Shown piece after piece: positions 39,772-48,982 of a stretch of 64,000 nt of DNA. The stretch covers positions 448,997 through 512,996 of the forward strand of contig NZ_JACKZY010000003.1 of assembly GCF_020833685.1 (NCBI RefSeq), written 5' to 3'. The notes below the pieces were generated by a model. That model saw only the letters and a list, made by a program, of their open reading frames with translations, searched no databases and was not told the origin of the DNA. Origin of the DNA: Nitratireductor sp. B36 (GTDB taxonomy: Bacteria; Pseudomonadota; Alphaproteobacteria; Rhizobiales; Rhizobiaceae). The translations under genes were made by a program, and so were the position numbers. Each line of letters opens with the position of its first letter. The first letter of the stretch is position 1.

Positions 39772-40911
39772 GTGAAGATCAAGAAAGTCACGTGTCATTG
39801 GTTGAGCGCACCGGTCGAGCGGCCCTTCACCTCCTCAAGGGGCTGGCTCTACACCACCCGCAATACGTGCCTGGTGGAGATCGAGACGGATGACGGTGTT
39901 GTGGGTTGGGGCGAATGCTATGGCCCTTCCGCGGTGGCCCGTTCCTTCATCGAAACCCAACTCGGCAGCCAGATCATCGGTCGAGACCCTTTCGATGTCG
40001 AAGTCATCTGGGAGCATCTTTACAACCGCATCAAGGATTATGGCCAAACCGGGATGGCCATCGCCGCGATCAGCGGCATTGATATTGCCCTCTGGGACAT
40101 CATCGGCAAAGTCTGCGGCAAACCTGTTCACAAACTCATCGGCGGTGCGTTCCGGACCCAGGTCCAAGCCTATGCGACCGGCCTTTATTTCATCGATATG
40201 GACAAGGTGATCGAAGAGTCGGTCGAGGAAGCGGAAAAATTCGTTGCCGAGGGCTTTCGCGCGATCAAGATGAAGATAGGCCTCGGCTCGCACAAGAAAG
40301 ATATTCAGAGAGTGGCTGCGGTGCGCGATGCGATCGGGCCCGACATTCGCCTCATGGTGGATGCGAACCACTGCTATTCTGTGCCCAATGCCATTCGTCT
40401 GGGACGGATGCTCGAAGCATTCGATATCGATTGGTTTGAAGAGCCGATCTCTCCTGAAGACGTCGATGGCTATATCGAGGTGTCGCGCGCGCTCGACATG
40501 GCAGTTGCGGGCGGTGAGAACGACTTCACCCGCTGGGGCTTTCGTGACAAGATCGTGCGCAAGGCAATGGACATCGTGCAGCCGGATGTGTGCGCCGCCG
40601 GGGGGCTAACCGAGTGCAAGAAGATCGCTGCGCTGGCCTCTGCACACGGGGTGGAATGCGTGCCGCATGCCTGGGGCTCGGCGGTCGGCCTTTCCGCCAC
40701 CATCCACTTCCTCGCGTCGCTGCCCGATCAACCTCCATGTCTGGTGCCCCAACCCGTGTTGCTGGAATTCGAGCAGGAAGAAAACCCGTTCCGCGACTTT
40801 CTTGCCGTTGATCCGATCGTGCAGAAAGACGGCTTCGTCCCGGTGCCTCAGGGCCCCGGGTTGGGTATCGAGATCGATCGGGAAATCATCGCGAAATACA
40901 GGGTGGCCTGA
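39772..40911 (+). CDS. Enolase-superfamily acid-sugar enzyme, galactarolactone cycloisomerase-like
   Basis: A 379-residue mandelate racemase-like protein with capping domain (1-125) and barrel. Visible acid-base and metal residues are K166-x-K168, D197, E223, E249, D272 and H299 (VPHAWG). The overall pattern (GWGECYGPSAVARSF, IDWFEEP, VAGGENDF, ENPFRD near the end, GPGLGIEI) is very like the Agrobacterium D-galactarolactone cycloisomerase Gci, so a related lactone-opening or dehydration reaction on an aldarate is likely. GTG start at 39772 follows GAGGAGTGAA. It is coupled to the next gene by a TGATG overlap. Confidence 0.85.
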   Translation: MKIKKVTCHWLSAPVERPFTSSRGWLYTTRNTCLVEIETDDGVVGWGECYGPSAVARSFIETQLGSQIIGRDPFDVEVIWEHLYNRIKDYGQTGMAIAAISGIDIALWDIIGKVCGKPVHKLIGGAFRTQVQAYATGLYFIDMDKVIEESVEEAEKFVAEGFRAIKMKIGLGSHKKDIQRVAAVRDAIGPDIRLMVDANHCYSVPNAIRLGRMLEAFDIDWFEEPISPEDVDGYIEVSRALDMAVAGGENDFTRWGFRDKIVRKAMDIVQPDVCAAGGLTECKKIAALASAHGVECVPHAWGSAVGLSATIHFLASLPDQPPCLVPQPVLLEFEQEENPFRDFLAVDPIVQKDGFVPVPQGPGLGIEIDREIIAKYRVA

Positions 40912-41813
40912 TGCGGTTCGTGACGTTCGAGAGTGACGCCGGAGCACGCGCCGGTGTTCTCGTCGCTGCGGGCGATGGAGAGAAGGTGCTCGATCTGGCC
41001 CATCCCAGCTTCGCGGACTGTCTGGCGGGTACGCCGGCCGACCTTCTGGCGATGATCGAAGCCGGATTGATGGAGATTTCGCGGCGGATGCCAGATCCGG
41101 CGACACTGCCGGAGGACGCAATGGTGCCGGTGGAGCGTGTGCGTTTGCTCGCACCCTTGCCCAACCCGCCCCGGGTCGTCGGCGCTGCGCACAATTATCA
41201 CTGTGCCGTCAGAGAGAGGGGGCTGCCTATTCCCGAAGCGCCGGTGCTGTTTGACAAGTTGCAGCGTACGATCATCGGGCCGGATGCGCCGGTTCTGTTG
41301 CCTGCCGATGTGGGCGGTGTCACTTACGAGGCGGAGCTGGCGGTGGTGATTGCAAAGCGCGGCCACCGGATTTCTCCCGAAGCCGCCATGAGCCATGTCG
41401 CCGGATACACCTTGTTCAACGATGTCAGCGCCAGCGAAATCATCAAGGCGGACGGCAATTTCGAGCGGGGCAAGAACTTTTCCACTTTCGGGCCGATGGG
41501 GCCCTGGCTTGTGACGCCGGACGCTTTCGATCCAGCCGGTGAGCATCGCATTACCCTGTCCATCGATGACGATAGACAGCAGGACGGGTCAATCTCGGAC
41601 CTCATCTTCGGAATTGCCGACCTGATTTCCCGGATTTCGCAGGAAGCTCCACTGGTTCCTGGAACTGTCATCGCAACTGGCACGCCGGCCGGTGTGGCGG
41701 CGATGAAATCACCGCCTTCGTGGCTCAAGGCAGGAAGTGTCATGACGGTTGAGATCGAAGGGTTGGGACGCCTGACCAATCCGATCATAGGCGAGGATAC
41801 CATTCATGGCTGA
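40911..41813 (+). CDS. Fumarylacetoacetate hydrolase family protein
   Basis: A 300-residue FAH-family enzyme. The metal-binding region reads VTYEAELAVVIAKRG (paired Glu ligands), and GYTLFNDVSASE..., FERGKNFSTFGPMGPWLVT and VIATGTPAGV are family hallmarks. FAH-fold enzymes cleave or hydrolyse beta-diketo acids, or act as decarboxylases or hydratases; here it probably acts late on a 2,4-diketo or keto-deoxy acid from the dehydratases. It overlaps both neighbours (TGATG upstream, 8 bases downstream). Confidence 0.9.
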   Translation: MRFVTFESDAGARAGVLVAAGDGEKVLDLAHPSFADCLAGTPADLLAMIEAGLMEISRRMPDPATLPEDAMVPVERVRLLAPLPNPPRVVGAAHNYHCAVRERGLPIPEAPVLFDKLQRTIIGPDAPVLLPADVGGVTYEAELAVVIAKRGHRISPEAAMSHVAGYTLFNDVSASEIIKADGNFERGKNFSTFGPMGPWLVTPDAFDPAGEHRITLSIDDDRQQDGSISDLIFGIADLISRISQEAPLVPGTVIATGTPAGVAAMKSPPSWLKAGSVMTVEIEGLGRLTNPIIGEDTIHG

Positions 41814-42792
41814 TCAATCGGTGCTATTGACCAATCCCATTCATCCGGATGGCGAAGCCATTCTGAAGGACGTGGCGACCCTTGTCGTTGCGCCGGACAC
41901 CACACCCGAGACCCTGCGTCGCATGGCGCGCGATGCCGACGGCATAATCGTCCGGGCGAAATTGCCAGAGGATATTCTCGATCACGCACCGCGCGTGAAA
42001 GGCATGGTCAGGCATGGTGTCGGACTGGATTTCATTCCGGTTTCGAGCGCCACCAGACACGGTGTGGCCGTGGCCAACCTGCCGGGCACCAACACCAATG
42101 CCGTAGCCGAATTTGTCTTTGCATCGCTGTTGCGCCTGAAGCGGGATCATGCCCGGTTTGACACAACGTTGAGAGCCAGAGGCTGGGCCGAAGCAAGAGC
42201 GATTGCGGATGAGACCGAAGAGATCAGCTCCGGCACGATGGGGATCGTCGGCGTTGGCGCGGTCGGCTCCCGCATTGCCCATATCGCTGCGAACGGTTTT
42301 GGGATGCGTGTGATTGGTTCGTCCCGCCGTTCGGGCCACATGCCGCGCTTCGTGGAAGAAGTGGAATTGGACCGGCTTTTCTCCGAAGCTGACGTGGTTG
42401 TGCTCAGCTGTGCGCTTACGGAGGAAACGCGGGGCCTTGCCAATGGCCGACGCATCTCGAGCATGAAGCCGACATCGGTGCTCATAAACGTTTCTCGTGG
42501 AGCTGTTGTGGAAACAGAGGCGTTGATGGACGCGCTGCGCCAGAACCGCATTGCCGGCGCGGCCCTCGATGTTTTCGAACGGCAACCCTTGCCGGACAAT
42601 GATCCCCTTCTGGATTGTCCCAACCTGTTGCTCTCACCGCATGTGGCGGCGATCACAGCCACAAGCATGCGGGCAATGAGCGTGGGGGCCGCCGAAGAGA
42701 TGCGACGCATCCTTTTGGGTGAGACACCCGTCAATTTCGTCAATCCCGAAAGCAGGGATGCAGGGAAGAACGCTCCCAGAGGAGAGAAGTAG
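41806..42792 (+). CDS. D-2-hydroxyacid dehydrogenase (NAD-dependent)
   Basis: A 328-residue member of the D-isomer-specific 2-hydroxyacid dehydrogenase family. The Rossmann motif GIVGVGAVGSRIA (about 147-159), the catalytic arginine in INVSRGAVV, a following Glu and the catalytic histidine in LLSPHVAAIT are present. It would oxidise a 2-hydroxy acid or reduce a 2-keto acid in the pathway. It overlaps the FAH gene, showing tight co-expression. Confidence 0.9.
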   Translation: MADQSVLLTNPIHPDGEAILKDVATLVVAPDTTPETLRRMARDADGIIVRAKLPEDILDHAPRVKGMVRHGVGLDFIPVSSATRHGVAVANLPGTNTNAVAEFVFASLLRLKRDHARFDTTLRARGWAEARAIADETEEISSGTMGIVGVGAVGSRIAHIAANGFGMRVIGSSRRSGHMPRFVEEVELDRLFSEADVVVLSCALTEETRGLANGRRISSMKPTSVLINVSRGAVVETEALMDALRQNRIAGAALDVFERQPLPDNDPLLDCPNLLLSPHVAAITATSMRAMSVGAAEEMRRILLGETPVNFVNPESRDAGKNAPRGEK

Positions 42793-42796
42793 CGCC

Positions 42797-43936
42797 ATGC
42801 GTATCACTGAAATCAAGGCAGTGCCGATCTCCTTTCGTGTTCCGGAGGGGAAGAATGTCAGGCTGGGTATCGGACGTGCCGTCAAGCGCGATGCGGTTCT
42901 GGTCAAGGTCTTTACCGATGAAGGGATTGTTGGATGGGGCGAGGCGCATCATGGCCGGTGCCCCGGTGCGATCGCAAAGCTGATCGACACCACAATGTCC
43001 GAGCTCGTCGTTGGCATGGATCCGCTCGACGTGTCGGGCATCTGGGCGAAAGTCTACAAGATGCAGTTGTCCAGCCACGGCATGGGAGCGGCTGCGGCAA
43101 TGGCCCTTTCCGGCATTGATATCGCACTTTGGGATATCCGGGGCAAAGCGGCGGGCTGGCCGATCTACCAGCTGTTGGGTGGCGCTGACCGGCCGGTCAA
43201 GGCGTATGGCGGTGGAATTTCACTGGGCTGGCAACCGCCAGAGGCGCTGGCAGAGGAGGCGCAGTCCTATGTGGAGCAGGGCTACCGCGCGCTGAAACTG
43301 CGGGTGGGCGATGCCGTTCGCATCGATATCGCCCGGGTTCGGGCCGTGCGGGAGACCGTGGGAAACGATGTCGACATTCTGGTCGACGCCAACACGGGCT
43401 ATCGCCTTGAAGATGTCAGACAGGTCATGCCTGCCTTTGAAGAGCTTGGTGTGGGTTGGCTGGAAGAGCCATTCCCGCCACACGATTATCGCGAATACCA
43501 ACTCGCAAAAGAGCTGGGCCGCGTTCCGTTGGCTGCCGGGGAAAACCATTTTACCCGATATGATTTCACCCGCATGATTGAAGACCGGGCCGTGACCTTC
43601 GCGCAGCCCGACCTTTCCAAGGCAGGGGGGCTGAGCGAATGCGCAAAGATCGCTACCCTGTGCTCTGCCTGGAAAATGAGCTTCAATCCGCACACTTCGG
43701 CAACCGGGATCAACATGATCGCCACAATTCACTTGCTGGCTTCTGTCGATAATCCCGGATATTTTGAAGCGGACCTGGCGCATCACAATCCGTTCCGCGA
43801 CGAGGTCTGCGGTGCGCCATACACGCTTGACGGGGAGGGTTGCGTGAGGCCCAAAACCGGAGCCGGTTTGGGCGTCGACATCGACGAGGAGTTTCTCGCC
43901 AGGCATCCGCTGATCGAGGGCCCGTGTTATGTCTAG
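42797..43936 (+). CDS. Second enolase-superfamily acid-sugar dehydratase-like enzyme
   Basis: A 379-residue mandelate racemase-like protein, the same length as the first one, with K167-x-R169 in place of KxK, D197, E223, E249, D272 and H299 (NPHTSATG). Catalytic positions align with the upstream paralogue number for number, but sequence around them differs, so the two probably act on different substrates or epimers. The start MRITEIKAVPIS at 42797 follows GGAGAGAAGTAGCGCC; the longer frame overlaps the dehydrogenase. Last gene of the operon. Confidence 0.87.
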   Translation: MRITEIKAVPISFRVPEGKNVRLGIGRAVKRDAVLVKVFTDEGIVGWGEAHHGRCPGAIAKLIDTTMSELVVGMDPLDVSGIWAKVYKMQLSSHGMGAAAAMALSGIDIALWDIRGKAAGWPIYQLLGGADRPVKAYGGGISLGWQPPEALAEEAQSYVEQGYRALKLRVGDAVRIDIARVRAVRETVGNDVDILVDANTGYRLEDVRQVMPAFEELGVGWLEEPFPPHDYREYQLAKELGRVPLAAGENHFTRYDFTRMIEDRAVTFAQPDLSKAGGLSECAKIATLCSAWKMSFNPHTSATGINMIATIHLLASVDNPGYFEADLAHHNPFRDEVCGAPYTLDGEGCVRPKTGAGLGVDIDEEFLARHPLIEGPCYV

Positions 43937-43948
43937 AGGGACGCAAAT

Positions 43949-43974
43949 TTCAGGCTGGGATGTGTCGGCCTGAA
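43949..43974. terminator. Hairpin between the convergent acid-sugar operon and lysR
   Basis: TTCAGGC (43949-43955) pairs perfectly with GCCTGAA (43968-43974) around a 12-base loop. It is in the 78-base convergent gap, where a terminator is expected, but the T tract (CTTTTTCTTT) comes 20 bases later, so the call is moderate. Confidence 0.4.
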
Positions 43975-44014
43975 CGGGCCCATTGAGCTTTTTCTTTAGA
44001 AAATCACACAGCAC

Positions 44015-44965
44015 TCACGGAAATGCGGCTTCGCCATCCGAAACCGGGATTGCCGGAGGGCTGCCGAACTGCCGGAAATGTGTACGAAGAAACTCTGCGG
44101 TCGTCTCCATGAAAATGCTGGCAGCCTCACCGAGAGGCAGATCTGTCGGGTGAGCCATCGCAAATGAATGGGTGATCTTCTGGCTCAGCGGCCTGACTGC
44201 AACCGGCATGTGCGCGTAGTCACGGGCCATAAGTTCATTGACCAGGGTGATTCCGAGGCCGGACGCTGCCATCCCGCAGGCGGAAAGCACCGAATGCGTT
44301 TCCAATCTCACCTTGGGACGGATGCGAAATTGCGAGAAGAGCGCATCGATCTCGTGCCTGGGCGCCCGCATCCGCCCCAGAAGTATCATCGGCTCATCGA
44401 CCAGGTCCCGGATGTCGATCACATCCCTTTGTGTCAGCGGGTGGTCCTGAGGCATGACGCATACCGTGTTCACACTAACCAAGGGCGTTTCCAGAAGGCC
44501 GGCTCTCTCGACCGGCATCCGCAGGAAGCCCAGCTCTGCACGCTCATCCAAGAGCATGCGCTCGATCGTGTCATAGGAGCCGCTGTGCAACTCCACCTGG
44601 ACCGTGGGGGACCTTTTCAGAAATTGCTTGATGATCGCCGGGACGATGGAAAGCGTTAAGCTGGCCGGGAAGGCGACGCGCAGTCTGATCGCCGGCGAAT
44701 TGCCCTGCCGAAGTTCTTCCGCCAGCGCCAGGAGCTTTTCGTTGCGCTGTAGCAGGAGCTGCATCTGCGCCTGCAGGATCTTGCTGTCACGGGTCGGGAT
44801 CAACCGGGTTTTCTCCCGGATGAACAGTTTGATGCGCAACGTCTCTTCCAATTGCGTAAGCCGCCGGCTCACCGCTGACTGGGAAAGCCCAAGCTTGTCT
44901 GCGGCCCCCTGGGTCGTGCCCGTCTCGATGATCGCCTGAAAAGTCTGAAGAAGAGCGAGCCGCAT
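44015..44965 (-). CDS. LysR family transcriptional regulator
   Basis: A 316-residue LysR protein: winged helix-turn-helix at the N-terminus (about 3-60; TQGAADKLGLSQSAVSRRLTQLEETL) and effector-binding domain (about 92-300). Divergent from the peptide-type ABC transporter/CocE hydrolase operon, 132 bases away, and convergent with the acid-sugar operon; the divergent genes are the likely target. Confidence 0.92.
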   Translation of the reverse strand: MRLALLQTFQAIIETGTTQGAADKLGLSQSAVSRRLTQLEETLRIKLFIREKTRLIPTRDSKILQAQMQLLLQRNEKLLALAEELRQGNSPAIRLRVAFPASLTLSIVPAIIKQFLKRSPTVQVELHSGSYDTIERMLLDERAELGFLRMPVERAGLLETPLVSVNTVCVMPQDHPLTQRDVIDIRDLVDEPMILLGRMRAPRHEIDALFSQFRIRPKVRLETHSVLSACGMAASGLGITLVNELMARDYAHMPVAVRPLSQKITHSFAMAHPTDLPLGEAASIFMETTAEFLRTHFRQFGSPPAIPVSDGEAAFP

Positions 44966-44982
44966 TCATCTTTCCTATGCGT

Positions 44983-45020
44983 AATTTTCATCGATCAAGC
45001 AATTTTCATCATATTATTGC
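44983..45020. promoter_or_regulatory. Candidate LysR binding sites upstream of the ABC operon
   Basis: AATTTTCATC occurs twice as a direct repeat (44983-44992 and 45001-45010, 18 bases apart), and GCAAT/ATTGC (44999-45020) forms an inverted repeat over the second copy. The region is much more AT-rich than its surroundings, as expected of a divergent promoter region. Confidence 0.4.
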
Positions 45021-45097
45021 ATCATCTTCGCGAGGGGTGCAAATGTTCAAAAAAACAATGGGACGCATCATCGTCGGGGTGCGTTTTGGGGGACTGG

Positions 45098-46069
45098 ATG
45101 ACGGCCTTTTTAATACGCAGACTGGTGCAGGCGGTGATCGTGCTAATCGTCACCTCGGTCATCGTTTTCACCGGCGTTTTTGCGATTGGCGATCCCTTGG
45201 AGATTTTGCTGCCGGCGGATGCTTCGATGGCGGAGCGCGAACAGGTCGCCGAATCGCTCGGGCTCAATGACCCACTGCCGGTTCAGTATCTGGGTTTCGT
45301 CACAGACGCTCTGCAAGGCAACTTCGGTCGCTCATTCGTCTACAACCGCCCGGCGACGGAAGTCATTCTGGAGCGACTTCCCGCAACGCTGGAGCTGACA
45401 TTCACTGCACTGGTCATCTCACTTGTCATCGGCATACCGTTGGGACTTTGGGCCGGTGTGAGGGCAGGGTCGGCTACCGACGAAACGATCATGACGGGCT
45501 CGATACTGGGATTTTCCCTGCCCAATTTCTGGCAAGGCATGATGCTGATCATGATCTTTTCCGTCACGCTCGGATGGTTGCCTTCCACCGGCCGTGGCGA
45601 AACCGGCACGATATTGGGCATCGAGACGAGTTTTGCCACCTGGGACGGGCTCAAGCACCTCCTTCTCCCTGCCATCAATCTGGCGCTTGCGCAGACGGCT
45701 CTCGTCATTCGCCTGACGCGCACCGGTGTTCAGGAAACCATGCCGCTCGACTTCATCAAGTTTGCCAGGGCGCGTGGCATATCCTCTCCCCGCATTCTCT
45801 TCGTCCATGTGATGAAAAACATCCTGATCCCCATCGTCACCGTGATTGGCATCGAATTCGGCTCGCTTGTCGCCTTTGCTGTCGTGACGGAGACCATCTT
45901 CGCATGGCCGGGCATCGGCAAGTTGATCATCGATTCGATCAACGCGCTCGATCGTCCCATCATCGTTTCATACATCCTCATCGTGGTGACCATGTTCATC
46001 GTCATCAATTTCTGCGTCGACGCCTTGTACTCCCTGCTCGACCCGCGCATCCGGGTGAGTGCACAATGA
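45098..46069 (+). CDS. ABC transporter permease, DppB/OppB type
   Basis: A 323-residue inner-membrane permease with six predicted helices. It begins MTAFLIRRLVQAVIVLIVTSVIVF, and the EAA loop reads RARGISSPRILFVHVMKNILIPIVT. DppB/OppB-type permeases import di/oligopeptides and also nickel, glutathione or opines. ATG 45098 follows GGGGGACTGG. It overlaps the next permease by ATGA. Confidence 0.93.
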   Translation: MTAFLIRRLVQAVIVLIVTSVIVFTGVFAIGDPLEILLPADASMAEREQVAESLGLNDPLPVQYLGFVTDALQGNFGRSFVYNRPATEVILERLPATLELTFTALVISLVIGIPLGLWAGVRAGSATDETIMTGSILGFSLPNFWQGMMLIMIFSVTLGWLPSTGRGETGTILGIETSFATWDGLKHLLLPAINLALAQTALVIRLTRTGVQETMPLDFIKFARARGISSPRILFVHVMKNILIPIVTVIGIEFGSLVAFAVVTETIFAWPGIGKLIIDSINALDRPIIVSYILIVVTMFIVINFCVDALYSLLDPRIRVSAQ

Positions 46070-46965
46070 GCGAGGCCGCATCCTATCTTCGCGGGCAAAG
46101 CCTGTTTGCACGCGCCATAAGGGGAATATTGCAGAGCCCGAAGGCGACGGCCGCGCTTATCGTGTGCCTTTTGCTTGTTGCTGCGGCTGTGTTTGCTCCG
46201 TTGCTTGCGCCGCAAAATCCCTACGATCTGGCCCAGATCGATTTTTTCGACAGCAAGCTGCCGCCGCTAAGCGAGGGCTCCACCGGAATCACCTATTGGC
46301 TGGGCACTGACACGCAAGGCCGCGACATGCTCTCGGCCATGATGTATGGCCTGCGCACGAGCCTTGGCGTCGGCCTTATTTCGGGTTTTTTCGCTTTGGC
46401 TGTAGGAACGTCCCTGGGCCTTGTCGCGGCATATTCCGGCGGGCGCCTGGACAGTTTCATCATGCGCTTCGTCGACCTGATGCTGGGCTTTCCCACCATT
46501 CTTGTCGCCTTGATGATCCTGGTGGTTTTCGGTCAGGGGACCTGGAAGGTCATTCTGGCGCTTGTCTTTGTGCAATGGGCATATTTCGCCCGCGCGGTCC
46601 GGGCCGCCGCACTCGTGGAATCCAGCCGCGACTATGTCGAAGCGGCACGCTGCCTCGGGTTGTCGGCGCCGCGCATTCTGTTCGCTCAGATCCTGCCGAA
46701 CTGTCTTCCGCCGCTTATCGTGATCGCGACCATCCAGGTGGCGAGCGCCATCGCCGCGGAGGCAACGCTCAGCTTTCTGGGGATCGGCCTTCCGATCACC
46801 GAGCCCTCCCTCGGTCTGCTGATCGCCAATGGCTATCAGGTTCTGCTTGCCGGTGTTTACTGGATGAGCGTCTTTCCAGGGCTTCTCCTTCTGCTCCTCG
46901 TGTTCAGCATCAATCTTGTCGGCGACCGCCTTCGTGAAACCCTCAACCCGAGGCTGGTTCAATGA
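46066..46965 (+). CDS. ABC transporter permease, DppC/OppC type
   Basis: The second permease, 299 residues, with the DppC/OppC N-terminal cytoplasmic-helix start, a periplasmic loop TYWLGTDTQGRDMLSAMMYGLRTSL (the OppC 'LGTDxxGRD' signature) and the EAA loop EAARCLGLSAPRILFAQILPN. It overlaps upstream and downstream genes by ATGA, so the four transporter genes form one coupled unit. Confidence 0.93.
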   Translation: MSEAASYLRGQSLFARAIRGILQSPKATAALIVCLLLVAAAVFAPLLAPQNPYDLAQIDFFDSKLPPLSEGSTGITYWLGTDTQGRDMLSAMMYGLRTSLGVGLISGFFALAVGTSLGLVAAYSGGRLDSFIMRFVDLMLGFPTILVALMILVVFGQGTWKVILALVFVQWAYFARAVRAAALVESSRDYVEAARCLGLSAPRILFAQILPNCLPPLIVIATIQVASAIAAEATLSFLGIGLPITEPSLGLLIANGYQVLLAGVYWMSVFPGLLLLLLVFSINLVGDRLRETLNPRLVQ

Positions 46966-47933
46966 CCCTTCCGCTGCTCGAAGTCGAAAATCTTCAGACA
47001 CATTTCGCCACGCCGGCCGGTCTCGTCAAAGCAGTCGATGGGGTCTCCTTCACCGTCGCTTCGGGAGAGGTTCTCGGCCTTGTGGGCGAGAGTGGTTCTG
47101 GAAAGTCGATCACCGGGTTCTCGCTGCTTGGTCTGCTGGATCCGCCTGGTGAGGTTGTCGGCGGTTCTGTCCGCTTCAAGGGTGAAGATCTCCTTTCGCT
47201 CGACGCGACGCGAAAGCGTCAGATCCGCGGCAACCGCATCGCCATGATCTTTCAGGATCCGATGATGACCTTGAACCCGGTCTTGAGCATCGGCACCCAG
47301 ATGATGGAGACCGTCCAGGCTCACGCCAATGTATCCCGGAGCGAGGCGCGGCAGCGTTCGCGCGATGCGCTTGGCAAGGTGGGCATTCCTTCCCCCGAAG
47401 AGCGTCTGGATGCTTATCCGCACGAGTTTTCCGGTGGCATGCGCCAGCGTGTGGCCATTGCCATTGCCCTGCTGCATGGGCCGGACCTGATTATTGCTGA
47501 TGAACCAACGACCGCGCTGGATGTCACAATCCAGAGCCAGATCCTTGCCCAGGTTCAGCAACTCTGCCTCGAGCTGGGCATGGGGCTTATCTGGATCAGT
47601 CACGATCTGGGTGTGGTCGCGGGGCTCGCGCACAAAGTGGCGGTCATGTATGCGGGGAGGATCGTGGAGCAGGGCCCGGTCGATCAGGTTCTCGACCACT
47701 CGCGTCACCCCTATACGCAAGGGCTTATCGCCTCCACGCCGATGGCCAACAGGCGTGGCGTGCCGCTGCATCAGATTCCCGGCTCTGCCCCGTCTCCACT
47801 CAAACGACCTGAGGGATGCTCTTTCCGGCCGCGCTGCGCGCGCGCAACGGAAGCCTGTCTCGTGGCACCAGATATTTCTGCACATCACGGCCATGAGTGG
47901 CGTTGTTTTCACCCGCTTGGAGCCGAAACATGA
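46962..47933 (+). CDS. ABC transporter ATP-binding protein, DppD/OppD type
   Basis: A 323-residue ATPase: Walker A GESGSGKS (about 44-51), signature [15 protein letters not shown] (LSGGQ-like), Walker B LIIADEPT and the oligopeptide C-terminal extension with cysteines [14 protein letters not shown] that marks the OppD/F family (an iron-sulphur-type cluster region in related proteins). It shares a 4-base ATGA overlap with both neighbours. Confidence 0.93.
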   Translation: MTLPLLEVENLQTHFATPAGLVKAVDGVSFTVASGEVLGLVGESGSGKSITGFSLLGLLDPPGEVVGGSVRFKGEDLLSLDATRKRQIRGNRIAMIFQDPMMTLNPVLSIGTQMMETVQAHANVSRSEARQRSRDALGKVGIPSPEERLDAYPHEFSGGMRQRVAIAIALLHGPDLIIADEPTTALDVTIQSQILAQVQQLCLELGMGLIWISHDLGVVAGLAHKVAVMYAGRIVEQGPVDQVLDHSRHPYTQGLIASTPMANRRGVPLHQIPGSAPSPLKRPEGCSFRPRCARATEACLVAPDISAHHGHEWRCFHPLGAET

Positions 47934-48982
47934 ACCGCCGCGAACCGCCGCTCGCCCAGGCAGTCAACATCAGCAAACGGTTTCAAAAGAATACCGACTT
48001 TGCCGAACGGGCCGCCATCGCGCTTGGCGCCATGTCGGCCCCGGCGGTCGTTCATGCACTCGACGGCGTCAATCTGGAGATCCGGCGCGGCGAAGTGGTT
48101 GGGCTTGTCGGGGAGAGCGGTTGCGGGAAATCCACCCTCGGCCGCATCATCGCGGGGATGCTCCCCGCCACCGAGGGAACGGTCCTTCGCGACGGTGAAG
48201 ATATCTCTACCCTCAAGGGGCGCCGGAGACGGGCCTTGCGCCTGCGCACCCAGATCATTTTTCAAGATCCCATGTCGTCGCTCAATCCCAGAAGGCGCGT
48301 GGGCGATATCATAGGAGAAGCACCGCGTTTTCACGGGCTGGTGGACAAGGCCGGGCAGACAAAACTGGTGGCCGAGCTGCTTGAAACCGTCGGGCTTCAG
48401 CCGGAGATGGCGCAGCGCTTTCCACACCAGTTTTCCGGCGGACAACGACAGCGCATCGGGATCGCCAGAGCGTTGGCAGTCAATCCCGACTTTCTGGTCT
48501 GTGATGAGAGCATTGCGGCGCTCGATGTTTCTATTCAAGCGCAGATCATCAATCTTTTCATGGAGCTGCGCCAGCGTCTCGGCCTGACGCTTCTCTTCAT
48601 CAGTCATGATCTCTCGGTGGTTCAACATATCAGCGACCGCGTGGTCATCATGTATTTGGGGCGTGTCGTGGAATCGGCGCCCGTCGACCGCATCTTCGAC
48701 CACCCCAATCATCCCTACACCCGTGCCTTGCTGGATGAGATTCCGCGCATCGATCGGCGCAACAGGCGCTTTTCAACCATTCGTGGTGAGATACCGTCGC
48801 CGGTCAACCCGCCTAAGGGATGCCATTTTCACCCGAGATGTCCTCATGCTTTCGATCGTTGCCGTGTGGAGCGCCCAGCCTTGCGCAACGTCCATGACGG
48901 CCACGAAAGCGCGTGCCATCTCAATGACCTGCCACCACAACAACAACCACCCCGGAGGGAGAATACCGATGAAACGCTATAG
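47930..48982 (+). CDS. ABC transporter ATP-binding protein, DppF/OppF type
   Basis: The partner ATPase, 350 residues, with GESGCGKST (Walker A), FSGGQRQRIGIARAL (signature), LVCDESIAALD (Walker B with Ser replacing the more usual Pro), and the C-terminal CHFHPRCPHAFDRC cysteine motif. The last codons overlap the start of the substrate-binding protein gene by 14 bases. ATG 47930 overlaps the DppD stop. Confidence 0.93.
   Translation: MNRREPPLAQAVNISKRFQKNTDFAERAAIALGAMSAPAVVHALDGVNLEIRRGEVVGLVGESGCGKSTLGRIIAGMLPATEGTVLRDGEDISTLKGRRRRALRLRTQIIFQDPMSSLNPRRRVGDIIGEAPRFHGLVDKAGQTKLVAELLETVGLQPEMAQRFPHQFSGGQRQRIGIARALAVNPDFLVCDESIAALDVSIQAQIINLFMELRQRLGLTLLFISHDLSVVQHISDRVVIMYLGRVVESAPVDRIFDHPNHPYTRALLDEIPRIDRRNRRFSTIRGEIPSPVNPPKGCHFHPRCPHAFDRCRVERPALRNVHDGHESACHLNDLPPQQQPPRRENTDETL

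Noticed and set aside
44977-45270. 97-codon frame overlapping the first ABC permease
   Set aside because: Different frame from the permease, Arg-rich end, no family; the permease is clearly the real gene.
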